Shown: in pieces, positions 52,977 through 63,682 of the stretch
Position numbering within the stretch: the stretch's first letter is position 1
Layout of the letters: every line of letters begins with the position of its first letter
Origin: Nonomuraea jabiensis
GTDB lineage: Bacteria; Actinomycetota; Actinomycetes; Streptosporangiales; Streptosporangiaceae
Direction of reading: 5' to 3'
Length of the DNA stretch: 64,000 nt
Assembly (NCBI RefSeq): GCF_014204795.1
Contig: NZ_JACHMB010000001.1
Location: forward strand, 2,232,001 to 2,296,000
The notes under the pieces: model-generated
Told to the model about the DNA's origin: nothing
The model's database searches: none
Seen by the model: only the letters and a program-made list of their open reading frames with translations
Program-made: the position numbers and the translations under genes

Positions 52977-54200
52977 TCAGGCGGTCGCGAGCGCCGGCTT
53001 CGCGACGCGGGCGCTGATCAGGCGCGTCACCAGCACCGCCAGCCCGGTGCCGACCAGCACCAGCACGCCGGACAGGATCACGCCCGCCCGTGGCCCGCCC
53101 AGCTCCGACAGCCAGCCGATCAGCGGCGCGCCCACGGGAGCCCCGCCGGTGAACACCAGCATGTAGATCCCCATGACCCGGCCCCGCATGTCCGGGGACG
53201 TGGCGATCTGGACGCTGGCGTTGGCGGCCGTGTTGATGGTGATCAGCGCGATCCCGGTCGGGATCAGCAGCAGCAGGTAGACGGGGTAGAACGGGGCCAG
53301 CCCGGTGGCGATCTGGAACAGCCCGAACCCGAGCGCCCCGGCCATCAGCACCTTGCGTGACAGGCGCGCCCGTCGCGCCGCGAGCAGCGCGCCCCCGAGC
53401 GCTCCCACCGCGAACATGCTGGAGGCCAGGCCGAACGACGACGCCCCGGCCTTGAAGACCTCGCGGGCCATGAGCGCGATCGACATCGAGAACGACTGCG
53501 AGAACATCGACACGAACCCGATCAGCAGCACCGGCATGAGCAGTTCTTCGCGCTCGATCACGTACCGGAGCCCCTCGCGGAGCTGGCCCTTGGCCCTGGG
53601 CACGGGAGCGGCGGGGTTCAGCTCGGACTTGCGCATGAAGATCAGGCTGGAGATCACCGCGCCGAAGGTCGCCGCGTTGATCAGGAAGATGGGCCCCGTG
53701 CCGCCCAGCACGTAGATCAGCACACCGGCGAGCGCCGGGCCGACCACGCGGGCGAGGTTGAAGATGGAGCTGTTCAGCGCGATGGCGTTGGACAGGTCAC
53801 GCCGGCCGACCATCTCGACCACGAACGCCTGCCGCGTGGGCACCTCGACGCAGGAGATCAGGCCGAGCAGGAACGCCATCACGTACACGTGCCAGACCTG
53901 GGCCGAGCCCGTCATGGTGAGCACGCCGATGGTCAGTGCCAGGGTGGCCATGAGCGACTGGGCGGCGATGAGGATGGGCCGCTTGGGGTAGCGGTCGGCG
54001 AGCACGCCGCCGAACATCCCGAAGATCAGCATCGGCAGGAACTGCAGCGCGGTCGCCGTTCCGAGCGCCGCCGCGCTGCCGTGGGTCAGGTCGAGCACCA
54101 GCCAGTCCTGGGCGGTGCGCTGCAGCCAGGTGCCGACGTTGGAGACGATGCCACCTGCCGCGAACATGCGGTAGTTAGGAATCCTGAGCGACCGGAACAT
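52977..54200 (-). CDS. MFS transporter of MarR-controlled operon
   Basis: A 407-residue MFS_3-type exporter. It opens with MFRSLRIPNYRMFAAGGIVS and NVGTWLQRTAQDWLVL. Motif A is GGVLADRYPKRPILI. ATG 54200 is chosen because it is the first methionine after the MarR stop 24 bases earlier; the long upstream frame is antisense-like. It is the likely target of the MarR repressor. Related proteins export drugs or siderophores; the substrate is unknown. Confidence 0.88.
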   Translation of the reverse strand: MFRSLRIPNYRMFAAGGIVSNVGTWLQRTAQDWLVLDLTHGSAAALGTATALQFLPMLIFGMFGGVLADRYPKRPILIAAQSLMATLALTIGVLTMTGSAQVWHVYVMAFLLGLISCVEVPTRQAFVVEMVGRRDLSNAIALNSSIFNLARVVGPALAGVLIYVLGGTGPIFLINAATFGAVISSLIFMRKSELNPAAPVPRAKGQLREGLRYVIEREELLMPVLLIGFVSMFSQSFSMSIALMAREVFKAGASSFGLASSMFAVGALGGALLAARRARLSRKVLMAGALGFGLFQIATGLAPFYPVYLLLLIPTGIALITINTAANASVQIATSPDMRGRVMGIYMLVFTGGAPVGAPLIGWLSELGGPRAGVILSGVLVLVGTGLAVLVTRLISARVAKPALATA

Positions 54201-54223
54201 CCCGGTCTTGGGTTCTTCAGGCT

Positions 54224-54676
54224 CTATATCCTGCTGAGCTTCTCCAGAATCGGCGCCGCCTGGCGGAGCACTGACCGCTCCTCCGGCGAGAGCTCCTTCA
54301 GCCGCTGGGTCAGCCACGCCTCCTTGCGGCGTCGCTCCTCCTTCAGCAGCTTCTCGGCGGCCTCGGTTACCGTCACGGTCACCTGGCGCCGGTCGGTCGG
54401 GTGCGGGCTGCGCGAGAGCAGGCCGCGCTCCTCGAGGGCGGCGATCACGCGTGTCATCGAGGGTGGCTGAACCTTCTCGAGCTCGGCCAATTCGCCGGGG
54501 GTTATCCCGGAATGCCGTTCCACTGCGGCGAGCGTCGCGAACTGCGTGGGAGTCAGCGAGTGAGCTGCCGCCTGTCGTCTTAGGCGCCTGGTCAGCCTTG
54601 CCAGTGAGACGCGCAGGGCTGAAGCCAGGCCTGCGTCGCTGCGCAGGTCCGTCTTGGGCTGGGTGTTGGTTAGCAT
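54224..54676 (-). CDS. MarR family transcriptional regulator
   Basis: A 150-residue repressor. Helix-turn-helix ITPGELAELEKVQPPSMTRV lies mid-protein with the wing ERGLLSRSPHPTDRRQVTVT. ATG 54676 lies within a palindrome (54669-54696), and a TATAGT -10 hexamer is on the minus strand at 54695-54700. It is autoregulated in all likelihood, and the exporter gene follows 23 bases later. Confidence 0.93.
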   Translation of the reverse strand: MLTNTQPKTDLRSDAGLASALRVSLARLTRRLRRQAAAHSLTPTQFATLAAVERHSGITPGELAELEKVQPPSMTRVIAALEERGLLSRSPHPTDRRQVTVTVTEAAEKLLKEERRRKEAWLTQRLKELSPEERSVLRQAAPILEKLSRI

Positions 54677-54696
54677 GTGTCATTACCTTTGCTAAC
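54669..54696. promoter_or_regulatory. inverted repeat and promoter of MarR-MFS operon
   Basis: GTTAGCA (54669-54675) and TGCTAAC (54690-54696) are perfect complements with 14 bases between. They cover the start codon, the AAAGG site and part of the -10 hexamer TATAGT, so repressor bound here would block both transcription and translation start. Confidence 0.68.
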
Positions 54697-54756
54697 TATA
54701 CGGCATGTCGAGAAATTTCCGAAAGCAAATATCTGGTACCTCCTTGGTACCTCGCA

Positions 54757-54780
54757 GCCGCCCCGCACGCGCGGGGCGGC
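54757..54780 (-). terminator. hairpin terminator after the purine permease
   Basis: A 10-base perfect stem, GCCGCCCCGC with GCGGGGCGGC, and a four-base loop. It lies 14 bases beyond the permease stop on the minus strand and before the MarR promoter, preventing read-through into that operon. Confidence 0.82.
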
Positions 54781-54793
54781 CCCGAGGGCGTGC

Positions 54794-56236
<1,443 letters not shown>

Positions 56237-56319
56237 GACGCGAAGAGTGACAGGCGCGATGAGCTGGGAAAAGAGTCGGTAATGAGATCGAGACCCTATT
56301 GGAAGCTAGGCTGGACAAC

Positions 56320-56529
56320 GTGAAGCAGTGGCACCCCGATCCGGAGCCGATCAAGACCAACGACACGGCCGCCGTCGCCATCGGCACCGCCGTGTGGGCG
56401 GTCGCGCTGGTCGCCCTGTTGATCTTCCGTCCCGCCCCAGAGAACACCTGGTGGATCTGGACCTGCGTGACCGGGATCGGCTTCGGGCTCTTCGGCATGT
56501 GGTTCGTACGCCGCCGGTCCCGAAACTGA
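56320..56529 (+). CDS. DUF2530 membrane protein
   Basis: A 69-residue protein with two membrane helices (about 17-35 and 42-62). The sequence KQWHPDPEPIKTNDTAAVAI at the start and WWIWTCVTGIGFGLFGMWF match the actinobacterial DUF2530 family, whose role is unknown. GTG 56320 is chosen because the family begins at that site; a TTG at 56299 would add seven residues. It is divergent from the purine permease, a place where it is found often in this phylum. Confidence 0.85.
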   Translation: MKQWHPDPEPIKTNDTAAVAIGTAVWAVALVALLIFRPAPENTWWIWTCVTGIGFGLFGMWFVRRRSRN

Positions 56530-56622
56530 CATTCGTCATCTCCAGCGCGTCGCCGAAGTCATCCGGATGTGGTGTTTCCCTCCACTACCTCGGCATATCC
56601 CCGCTTCAGCATGCTTGTCAGC

Positions 56623-58101
56623 ATGAAGAAGGCCATAGGGACAATCCTCCTGAGCGCAGTGGTGCTCGCCGGATGCGGCACGGCCGACCGGCCCGCCCAG
56701 CAGTCCGGCACGGCCGACCGGCCTGCCCAGCAGTCCGGTACGGTCGCGTGGAGCACCTGCACCGACCTCATGGGCCCGGACGGCAAGCCGGCGCCCCCCG
56801 CCCCCGGCGTCGAGTGCGGCAAGCTCCAGGTCCCGCTCGACCACGGAAAACCGGACGGCGAGAAGATCGACCTCGCGCTCATCCGCGTCAAGGCCACCGG
56901 TGACCGCCTCGGCTCGCTGGTCTTCAACTTCGGCGGCCCGGGCGCGTCCGGCGTGGACACGATGGCGCAGGCCGCCAGGGCGTTCGGGAGCCTGGGCACC
57001 CGCTACGACCTGGTCAGCTTCGACCCGCGCGGCGTCGACCGCAGCTCCGGCGTCAAGTGCGGCGGCCAGATCGCCAAGCTGCTCGCGGTGACGACCGAGG
57101 ACGACGGCGACCGGCTGGCCGCGGAGTTCGCGGCCGCGTGCCGGCAGGACTCGGGCAAGGTCCTGCCGTACGTCGGCACCGTGAACGCCGCCAAGGACCT
57201 CGACCTGCTCAGGACCGCGCTCGGCGACAAGAAGCTCAACTATTTCGGCCTCTCGTACGGCACCCACCTCGGGGCCGTGTACGCCACCCGGTTCCCGCAG
57301 AACGTCGGCCGCTTCGTCCTGGACAGCGCCTTCGACCCCACGGTCACGTGGGAGCAGCGGGCGGTGACGCAGGCGGAGGGCTTCGACCACGCGTTCCAGG
57401 CGTTCGCCGAGGACTGCGTGGCGCAGAGCTGCGAGCTGGGCGCCGACCCCGCCGCCGTCGAGAAGGCGGTCGTGGGCCTGCTCGACGGGCTCAAGGACAA
57501 GCCGCTCAAGGTGGGAGACCGGGAGCTCACGTACGGGCTGGCCCAGCTCGGCATCATCACCCCGCTCTACGCCAAGGCGAGCTGGCAGGTGCTGGAGCAG
57601 GCCGCCGCGGCGGCGATCAAGGGGAACGGCACGGCGCTGCTCATGCTGGCTGACGCGTACACGGGGCGCAAGCCGGACGGGACGTACACGACGATGATGA
57701 CGAGCCTGCAGGCGATCAGCTGCGCCGACACCTCCGAGCGGCCCACCGCCGCCGACGTCGCCAAGATCAACAACCGGGTGGAGAAGATCTTCCCGATCCT
57801 GTCGGCCGAGGGCTCGAGCACCCCCTGCGCCCACTGGCCGGTGCCGGGCGACGACGCGGCCAAGCGCATCGACGCGACCGGCTCCGGGCCCATCGTGGTC
57901 ATCGGCGGCAAGGGCGACCCGGCCACGCCCTACCAGTGGGCCACGCGGCTCACCGACCAGCTCAAGACGGGCGTCCTGGTCACGTACGAGGGCGAGGGCC
58001 ACGGGGCTTACCTGACGGGCAACGCGTGCGTCATGCGGACGGTGGACGCGTACGTGCTGGAGGGCAAGGTGCCCGCCAAGTCCACCAACTGCGCGGCCTG
58101 A
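56623..58101 (+). CDS. secreted TAP-like tripeptidyl aminopeptidase/alpha-beta hydrolase lipoprotein
   Basis: A 492-residue exported hydrolase. The lipoprotein signal ends in lipobox LAGC (residue about 16). After a two-copy ten-residue repeat (GTADRPAQQS) the S33-type fold starts with STCTDLMGP. The oxyanion region is NFGGPGASG, the nucleophile is Ser in GLSYGTHLG, and Asp is in GGKGDPATPYQWA and His in EGEGHGAYL. The C-terminal TAP-like cap is typical of Streptomyces SlpD/E and mycobacterial CaeA/Hip1. It likely cleaves peptides at the cell surface. ATG 56623 gives the best signal peptide. Confidence 0.92.
   Translation: MKKAIGTILLSAVVLAGCGTADRPAQQSGTADRPAQQSGTVAWSTCTDLMGPDGKPAPPAPGVECGKLQVPLDHGKPDGEKIDLALIRVKATGDRLGSLVFNFGGPGASGVDTMAQAARAFGSLGTRYDLVSFDPRGVDRSSGVKCGGQIAKLLAVTTEDDGDRLAAEFAAACRQDSGKVLPYVGTVNAAKDLDLLRTALGDKKLNYFGLSYGTHLGAVYATRFPQNVGRFVLDSAFDPTVTWEQRAVTQAEGFDHAFQAFAEDCVAQSCELGADPAAVEKAVVGLLDGLKDKPLKVGDRELTYGLAQLGIITPLYAKASWQVLEQAAAAAIKGNGTALLMLADAYTGRKPDGTYTTMMTSLQAISCADTSERPTAADVAKINNRVEKIFPILSAEGSSTPCAHWPVPGDDAAKRIDATGSGPIVVIGGKGDPATPYQWATRLTDQLKTGVLVTYEGEGHGAYLTGNACVMRTVDAYVLEGKVPAKSTNCAA
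56677..56736. repeat. 30-base tandem duplication in lipoprotein linker
   Basis: Two 30-base units (56677-56706 and 56707-56736) differ at one base and code GTADRPAQQS twice, just after the lipid-bearing Cys. The duplication looks recent and lengthens the flexible tether of the peptidase. Confidence 0.88.
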
Positions 58102-58108
58102 CGCTCCG

Positions 58109-58135
58109 GGGGAGGCACCACGGGGGCGCCTCCCC
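58109..58135. terminator. bidirectional hairpin terminator
   Basis: GGGGAGGC (58109-58116) pairs with GCCTCCCC (58128-58135) around an 11-base loop. It lies between the convergent peptidase and sacsin-like genes. No T-run follows. Confidence 0.72.
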
Positions 58136-58143
58136 ACCGGCGG

Positions 58144-61100
58144 TCAGGACAGGTCGGACTCGGCGAGCAGGAGGGGCACCGACTCGGGGTCACGCAGCAG
58201 CGCGGCCACCGCCAGCCGGTCGTTCCACTGTCCGGTCGCCCAGGCCAGGCCGCGGGCGAGCCCGTCGAGGCCGGTGCAGTGGACCATGCCCTCGAAGAAG
58301 CGCCACGTGCACTCCACCCCGTCCACCAGCAGCTTCTCGTGCTCCACGTAGCTGGTGGGCGCGGTGGGCAGCAGCGCCTGCACCTGCGGGGGCACCGGGC
58401 GCACCTCGCCCTGCGAGGTGACCTCCCCGGAGGTCAGCTCCCCTGCCAGCGGCAGATCGAGCAGCTCGGACAGCGACTCCGCCAGGTCGTACGGCGCCAG
58501 TACCAGCGGCCGGTCCGCCACGAGCTGCAGCAGGTCGGGCGCCTCCACCACGACCGCGTCGTCCGCGGCGGCCACCACGATGGAGCCGGCCAGGACCGCG
58601 CGGACCCGGGACGGCGGGGCCACCCGGGACGGGTCCACGCCCGCCAGCGCGATCCACAGGGCGCGTAGCTGCGCCCGGTCCACCTCGATGGCCGGGTCGG
58701 CCATCAGGTCGAGAAGCTCCTCCGGACCGCCATGGGAGGCGAGCAGGTCGGGCAGCGTCGTGCGCACCCCGAGCATCGACAGCGCCGCCTCGTCGAGCCC
58801 CGCGGGCGCGTCGGCGTAGAGGCCCTGCAGCAGCGGGTCGGCCCCGGGCAGCCGCAGCTCCAGCGGCTTGCGCCCGTCGAGCACCGGGTGGTTGGCCAGC
58901 CACCACGCCGTGTAGGACGGCACCTCCACGCCGGCCACCCGCAGCGGGTGGAGGGCGGCCCGCAGCGGCGGGCGGCTCAGCAGCGCGAGGGCGGCCGGCC
59001 AGTCGGCCACCAGCTCCAGGTCGCGCACCGCCAGGAACTCCGGCACCATCGGCGGCACGCCCAGCTCGGGCAGCAGATCGAGGACGTGGTCGAGCCAGTC
59101 GTCCTCGCCGTCGAGGTCGTGGTCGCAGTCGTCCTGGTCGAGCAGCACGTCCGCCTCGTGGACCGTCGCGAACCCGTCGAGCACCCCGGCCGCGGCCAGC
59201 ACCCGCGCGCCGTACTCCTCCTCCAGCTCGGAGGCGGCCACCCCGAGGTGCGTGTCCGGCTCCAGGAGGCCCGCCAGCGCCCCGTCGGCCAGCATGAGCT
59301 CACCGGCGGGGTAGAGCTCGCCGTCGGTGCCGCGCAGGGCCAGCTCGGCCAGCCACGGCGCCTCGCCGGGCGCCAGCGCCGAGGCCTCCACCAGCGACAG
59401 CACGGCCCGCGCCACCGGCTCCGGGTCGGGGCTGTCGAGCGACTGCGCGACGGCGGCCTTGGTCAGCGGGTCTTCGAGGATCGTGCGCGGCGTGGCCTCG
59501 GCCGCGCCCAGCCTGAGCAGCGCGGGGTGGGCCGCCTCGGGGTGCACGATGCGCAGCCCCAGCGGGCTGAGGTCCAGCTCGGCCCCGCCGTCGGTGAGGA
59601 TCAGCGTGCCGCGCGGCCCGCGCACCAGCCGGCCGTCGGTCAGCGGCACCGGCAGGGCGCCCAGCGACTCGGGATCGTCGGCGGGCAGCACCTCGTAGAG
59701 CGAGCGCCACCACGACGGCTCGCGCGCCTCCACGGCCTCGCCCGACAGCAGATCGATCACGTCGGCCAGCTCGACCCGGCGCACGCACAGCGCGGCCATG
59801 GCCGGATGCCTGGCGGGCCACCCGGCGGGCAGCAGCCCCGGCACGAAGTCGGCGACCGCCGCGAGCAGCTCGGCGGAGCCGGCGGCCACCACGGCCGCCT
59901 CCTGGCCCGCGACCACCCACCCGTCGCCCTCGGGCTCGCGGGCGGGGTGCTCGACCTGCCACTGGGCGTCGGGCTCGTAGACCTCCGCGTCGGCGAAGGA
60001 CGGGGTCTGCACGGCGGGCGCGGGCGCCGACAGCGCCGGCAGCAGCGGCGTCGAGGGCAGCCTGGCCAGCACGGCCCGGCGGATCCTGGCGTCCAGCTCG
60101 CCCTTGCCCATCAGCGACGGCACCAGGTCGAGCAGCTTGGGCGTGCGCGGCAGCTCCTGGAGCAGGCGCACGTAGGCGTCGGCCACCCGTTCGACCAGGA
60201 AGTCGGCCAGCGGCCCCTTGGCGAAGTGGCGCCGGTCGGTGGCCATCGGGAACGAGGCGATCAGCAGCGCGGGCAGGTCGAGCGGCTCGTCGCTGGGCGT
60301 CGGCGCGTGCACCACCGCCGGCACCGCGGCGGGCAGCGGCCCGGGCTCGCCGGTGCCGGTGAGCGGCACCGCCCAGCGCAGCGACCAGTAGGGACGCGCG
60401 CGCTCCTCGGTGGGCCGGTCGGCGAAGAGCCGGCTCACCTCCTCGGCCGTGAACTCCCCCGACTCCGAGACCACGTGCCAGCCGTCGGCGGCCACGGTGC
60501 GGACCGACCCGTCGAGGTCGATCTCGATGGCCTCCAGCGCCGGCATGCCGAGCAGCAGCGCGGGGCTGGTCTCGGCGAGCATGACCCGGACCGCGTCGAC
60601 GCAGACCGGGTCGCGCAGCGGCAGGCGTACGACGGTGTCGAAACCCTCGGGCACGTCGAGCGGCGGCGCGTCGAACGGCAGCCGCAGCAGCGGCACGTGC
60701 CCCGAACGGTCGGCCAGCTCGCCCGCCAGCGCGGGGATCTCCGCCACCGCGGCCGCGGTCTGCGAACGCGACCAGCGGACCGCGCCGCTGCCGCGCGAGC
60801 AGATGGCGGGCTCGTCGCAGACCGAGACCACCGCGGCGAACCCGACGCCGAACCGCCCCGCCGCGCCGATCTCGTCGCGTTTGCCGGAGACGCGCAGCGT
60901 CGACAGGCCCTCCACGCCGGTCGCGTCGAGCGGGGCGCCGGTGTTGGCGGCCGTCAGCACGTCGCCCCTGAGCGTCAGCCGCAGCACCCCCGGCACACCC
61001 GCGCGCAAGGCCGCGTCGGCGGCGTTCTGGGCGAGCTCGACGATCAGCCGGTCCCGGTAGCCGCCGAGCGCGAAGTCCTCTTCGGCGTTGGCGTCTTCGC

Positions 61101-61176
61101 GGAACCTCGCGGGCGAGGCCGTCCACGCGGAGAGGACGGCGGCTCGCATCCGGTCAGTGCCATAGGTGTCGGTCAT
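58144..61176 (-). CDS. sacsin N-terminal ATPase-like giant protein
   Basis: A 1010-residue protein with an HSP90-type GHKL ATPase at the N-terminus. The ATP site is VELAQNAADAALRAG (Asn and Asp), then LTAANTGAPLD and the lid GRFGVGFAAVVS. Beyond about residue 330 the protein is helical and repetitive without a named domain. Bacterial sacsin-like proteins are thought to be chaperones, but none is well studied; related SRPBCC/GHKL proteins also occur in defence islands. Its place beside DUF3027 and cold-shock genes argues for a housekeeping role. No membrane segment or signal is seen. Confidence 0.85.
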   Translation of the reverse strand: MTDTYGTDRMRAAVLSAWTASPARFREDANAEEDFALGGYRDRLIVELAQNAADAALRAGVPGVLRLTLRGDVLTAANTGAPLDATGVEGLSTLRVSGKRDEIGAAGRFGVGFAAVVSVCDEPAICSRGSGAVRWSRSQTAAAVAEIPALAGELADRSGHVPLLRLPFDAPPLDVPEGFDTVVRLPLRDPVCVDAVRVMLAETSPALLLGMPALEAIEIDLDGSVRTVAADGWHVVSESGEFTAEEVSRLFADRPTEERARPYWSLRWAVPLTGTGEPGPLPAAVPAVVHAPTPSDEPLDLPALLIASFPMATDRRHFAKGPLADFLVERVADAYVRLLQELPRTPKLLDLVPSLMGKGELDARIRRAVLARLPSTPLLPALSAPAPAVQTPSFADAEVYEPDAQWQVEHPAREPEGDGWVVAGQEAAVVAAGSAELLAAVADFVPGLLPAGWPARHPAMAALCVRRVELADVIDLLSGEAVEAREPSWWRSLYEVLPADDPESLGALPVPLTDGRLVRGPRGTLILTDGGAELDLSPLGLRIVHPEAAHPALLRLGAAEATPRTILEDPLTKAAVAQSLDSPDPEPVARAVLSLVEASALAPGEAPWLAELALRGTDGELYPAGELMLADGALAGLLEPDTHLGVAASELEEEYGARVLAAAGVLDGFATVHEADVLLDQDDCDHDLDGEDDWLDHVLDLLPELGVPPMVPEFLAVRDLELVADWPAALALLSRPPLRAALHPLRVAGVEVPSYTAWWLANHPVLDGRKPLELRLPGADPLLQGLYADAPAGLDEAALSMLGVRTTLPDLLASHGGPEELLDLMADPAIEVDRAQLRALWIALAGVDPSRVAPPSRVRAVLAGSIVVAAADDAVVVEAPDLLQLVADRPLVLAPYDLAESLSELLDLPLAGELTSGEVTSQGEVRPVPPQVQALLPTAPTSYVEHEKLLVDGVECTWRFFEGMVHCTGLDGLARGLAWATGQWNDRLAVAALLRDPESVPLLLAESDLS

Positions 61177-61232
61177 CGATCACGATCCTGGTAGAGGGGT
61201 AACGGCCACGCGTAGGTTAGCGGCCTGCTCTG

Positions 61233-62033
61233 TCAGGAATGGCCGAGTTCTTCGGAGGCTGACTCGTCGACCGAGCCCGCCTCCTCCTCCATCAGGTCAT
61301 ACCCCAGGTCGTCGAGGATCGGCGTGGCCTGCTCGACGGACGGCGGCAGGACGGCGGCCTCGGAGTGGGCTCCGCAGCCGTGGTCGGCGGCGACGACCTT
61401 GCCGTCGTCGGGGGCGTACTCATTGGCGCAGACCCCGAACGTCAGCCGCAAGCCACCCGCGAGCGGCCAGTAGAAGCCGCAGGTGGAACACTGCGCGGGA
61501 GCGGCGTGTGCGATCGGCGTGTGCGGCCCGTGCTCGCCCGAGTGCCAGCGCCTGGCCGCCCGGTCCTTGCCGATGGCCGAGAGCACACGGGCCCGGCCCA
61601 GGCCGTACTCGAAAACCGCCTGATGGTCGCTGTCGTCGTCGATCTCGGTGAAGCCCGGCACGAGCCTGTCGTCGTCTTCCGGTGTCGGCAGCAGGTCGCC
61701 CACGCCGAGGTCGCCGGGGCGCAGTCGCTCGCTCCACGGCAGCCACTCGGGCGCCAGCAGCGCCCCCGCGCCGGGCAGCAGGACGGCCTCGCTGACCGTG
61801 ACCTTCTTGGCGCGCGAGGCGCGCGTGACGGTGACGGCCCAGCGCCAGCCGCGGTAAGCCCGGTCGAGGCAGGCGAAGTAGTGGGTGACGATCCGGTCGC
61901 CCTCGCCCTCGAACCCGAGGTGCTCGCCGGGCTCGCCCGGTCGCGCGAGCTCCTCGGCCGCGCTGCGCGCCAGATCGACCGCGGCGACACAGGCCTGGTC
62001 GGGGGCGGAGACGCGGGCCCTGGTGCGGCTCAT
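61233..62033 (-). CDS. DUF3027 family protein
   Basis: A 266-residue cytoplasmic protein of the actinobacterial DUF3027 family. It has RWAVTVTRASRAKKVTVSE and LLPGAGALLAPEWLPW, then a Cys pair CSTCGFYWPLAGGLR and a second pair later (CANEY and HGCGAHSE), giving a possible zinc-binding site. The acidic C-terminus is probably disordered. ATG 62033 follows GGAGGG. The function is unknown; its neighbours are conserved, so it is likely part of a core process in this phylum. Confidence 0.87.
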   Translation of the reverse strand: MSRTRARVSAPDQACVAAVDLARSAAEELARPGEPGEHLGFEGEGDRIVTHYFACLDRAYRGWRWAVTVTRASRAKKVTVSEAVLLPGAGALLAPEWLPWSERLRPGDLGVGDLLPTPEDDDRLVPGFTEIDDDSDHQAVFEYGLGRARVLSAIGKDRAARRWHSGEHGPHTPIAHAAPAQCSTCGFYWPLAGGLRLTFGVCANEYAPDDGKVVAADHGCGAHSEAAVLPPSVEQATPILDDLGYDLMEEEAGSVDESASEELGHS

Positions 62034-62134
62034 CGGGCGCCCTCCGCCGAAAGGTGCTGTTCGCTCACACTTCATTCTCACCCATGGGCGGACCTGAGCG
62101 TCCCACAACGGGGGATCCCGAACCGAGATCGCGG

Positions 62135-63673
62135 ATGAATCAGGTAAGACTGGTATGCGTGGAGGGAGGCTGGGGCCGGGCACGCGACATCTCGCGGCGG
62201 GTGGCACGCGGGGCCGCCGACGCGGGACGCGCTACCGTGCGCGCGGGCAGGGCCACGGCCGGCGGCACGGCCAGGGCGAGCAAGGCCACGGCAAAAGGTG
62301 CGCGAAAAGTCGGTCAAGCCACCCGCCGCCTCACCTACGCCAACGGCGCCGGCCGCACCGGCCTCGGCCGCCTGATCGAGCTGTCGGCGGGCAACAGCGC
62401 GAGCGACGCGCTGGTCACGGTGGCGCTGGCGAGCACGGTGTTCTTCGGCGTGCCCGTGGGCGAGGCCCGCGGCTCGGTGGCTCTCTACCTGGTCATCACG
62501 ATGCTGCCGTTCGGGCTGCTGGCGCCGTTCGTGGGGCCGATCCTCGACCGGTTCAGGTCGGGGCGGCGCTACGTGATGGCGGGCACGCTGTTCGGGCGGG
62601 GGCTGCTCTGCTTCGCGATGGCGGCCGCGGTGGGCCCCGGCGACCTGCCCACGCTGTTCATCGGGGCGCTGGGCGTGCTGGTGCTGTCGAAGGCGTACAA
62701 CGTGTCGCGGGCCGCGATCATGCCGAGCGTGCTGCCCGCGGACATCACGCTGGTGTCGGCGAACGCGCGGGTGGCGCTGTTCACGTTAGTGGCCGCGGGG
62801 GTCGCGGTGCCGGTCGGCGCCGGGCTGACCGCCTGGCTGGGCAGCGCCCTGGTGCTGCGCGTCGCGATGGTGGCCTTCCTGCTGCTGGGAGTCGTCGCCG
62901 TACGGCTGCCGCGCCACGTCGACTCGCCCGACCTGGAGGAGGAGGGAGCCCCGCCCCGCTGGCGCACCCTGCTCAAGGTGGGCCCCGCGGTGGCCGAGGC
63001 CGTCTGGGCCAACGTGGCGCTGCGCGTCTTCTCCGGGTTCCTGCTGTTCTTCCTGCTTTTCCTGGTGCAGGACAAGGCGGTGCCCTGGCTCGCGGCCGGG
63101 CAGCCGCAGGATCCGTTCTTCGACATTCCCAAGACGATCGCGCTGCTGGCGGCCGGGGCCGGGCTGGGCGGCCTGGTCGGCGCCGCCGTGGCCAACTGGA
63201 CGCGCAATCACTCGCCCCAGCTGATCGTGCTGGTCACGCTGGCCGTGACCGTCGTGACCAGCATCGCGACCGCGATCTTCTTCGGCCTGTGGACCGCGCT
63301 GGCCATCTCGCTGGTCACGGCCTTCGCGCAGGAGCTGGGCAAGCTCGCGCTCGACGCGATCGTGCAGCGGGAGATCGGCGAGGAGGTGCGCTCGTCCACG
63401 TTCGGCGTGGTCGAGGCCATGCTCCAGCTCGCCTGGGTGTTCGGCGGCCTGGTCGGGCTGGTGCTGTCGCTGTCGGAGAGCAGCGTGGCCGGGCTGGTCA
63501 CGCTGGCCGTCGCGCTGACGGCCACGCTCGGCCGGCTGCTGATCGCCAGGCGGCGGCGCGTACGCGCGACCGACGACAAGCTGCGCAGGCAGCGGGCCGA
63601 GGCGGGCGGTCAGGACCTCCAGCTGACCGACACCCTCGACCCGACCAAGCCGCTCACCAACCCCAACAGCTGA
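62135..63673 (+). CDS. MFS-type membrane protein with basic N-terminal region
   Basis: A 512-residue protein with about 12 helices and an N-terminal cytoplasmic tail of 65 residues rich in Ala, Arg and Gly (RATVRAGRATAGGTARASKA). The core begins at LIELSAGNSASDALVTVALA with motif A-like PFVGPILDRFRSGRRYVMAG. It ends in a charged helix-rich tail. Proteins of this form are conserved beside DUF3027 in actinomycetes; the substrate is unknown. ATG 62135 is likely, though GTG 62159 is possible. A TTA codon is at 62786. It is divergent from DUF3027. Confidence 0.85.
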   Translation: MNQVRLVCVEGGWGRARDISRRVARGAADAGRATVRAGRATAGGTARASKATAKGARKVGQATRRLTYANGAGRTGLGRLIELSAGNSASDALVTVALASTVFFGVPVGEARGSVALYLVITMLPFGLLAPFVGPILDRFRSGRRYVMAGTLFGRGLLCFAMAAAVGPGDLPTLFIGALGVLVLSKAYNVSRAAIMPSVLPADITLVSANARVALFTLVAAGVAVPVGAGLTAWLGSALVLRVAMVAFLLLGVVAVRLPRHVDSPDLEEEGAPPRWRTLLKVGPAVAEAVWANVALRVFSGFLLFFLLFLVQDKAVPWLAAGQPQDPFFDIPKTIALLAAGAGLGGLVGAAVANWTRNHSPQLIVLVTLAVTVVTSIATAIFFGLWTALAISLVTAFAQELGKLALDAIVQREIGEEVRSSTFGVVEAMLQLAWVFGGLVGLVLSLSESSVAGLVTLAVALTATLGRLLIARRRRVRATDDKLRRQRAEAGGQDLQLTDTLDPTKPLTNPNS

Positions 63674-63682
63674 CGCGGGGTC

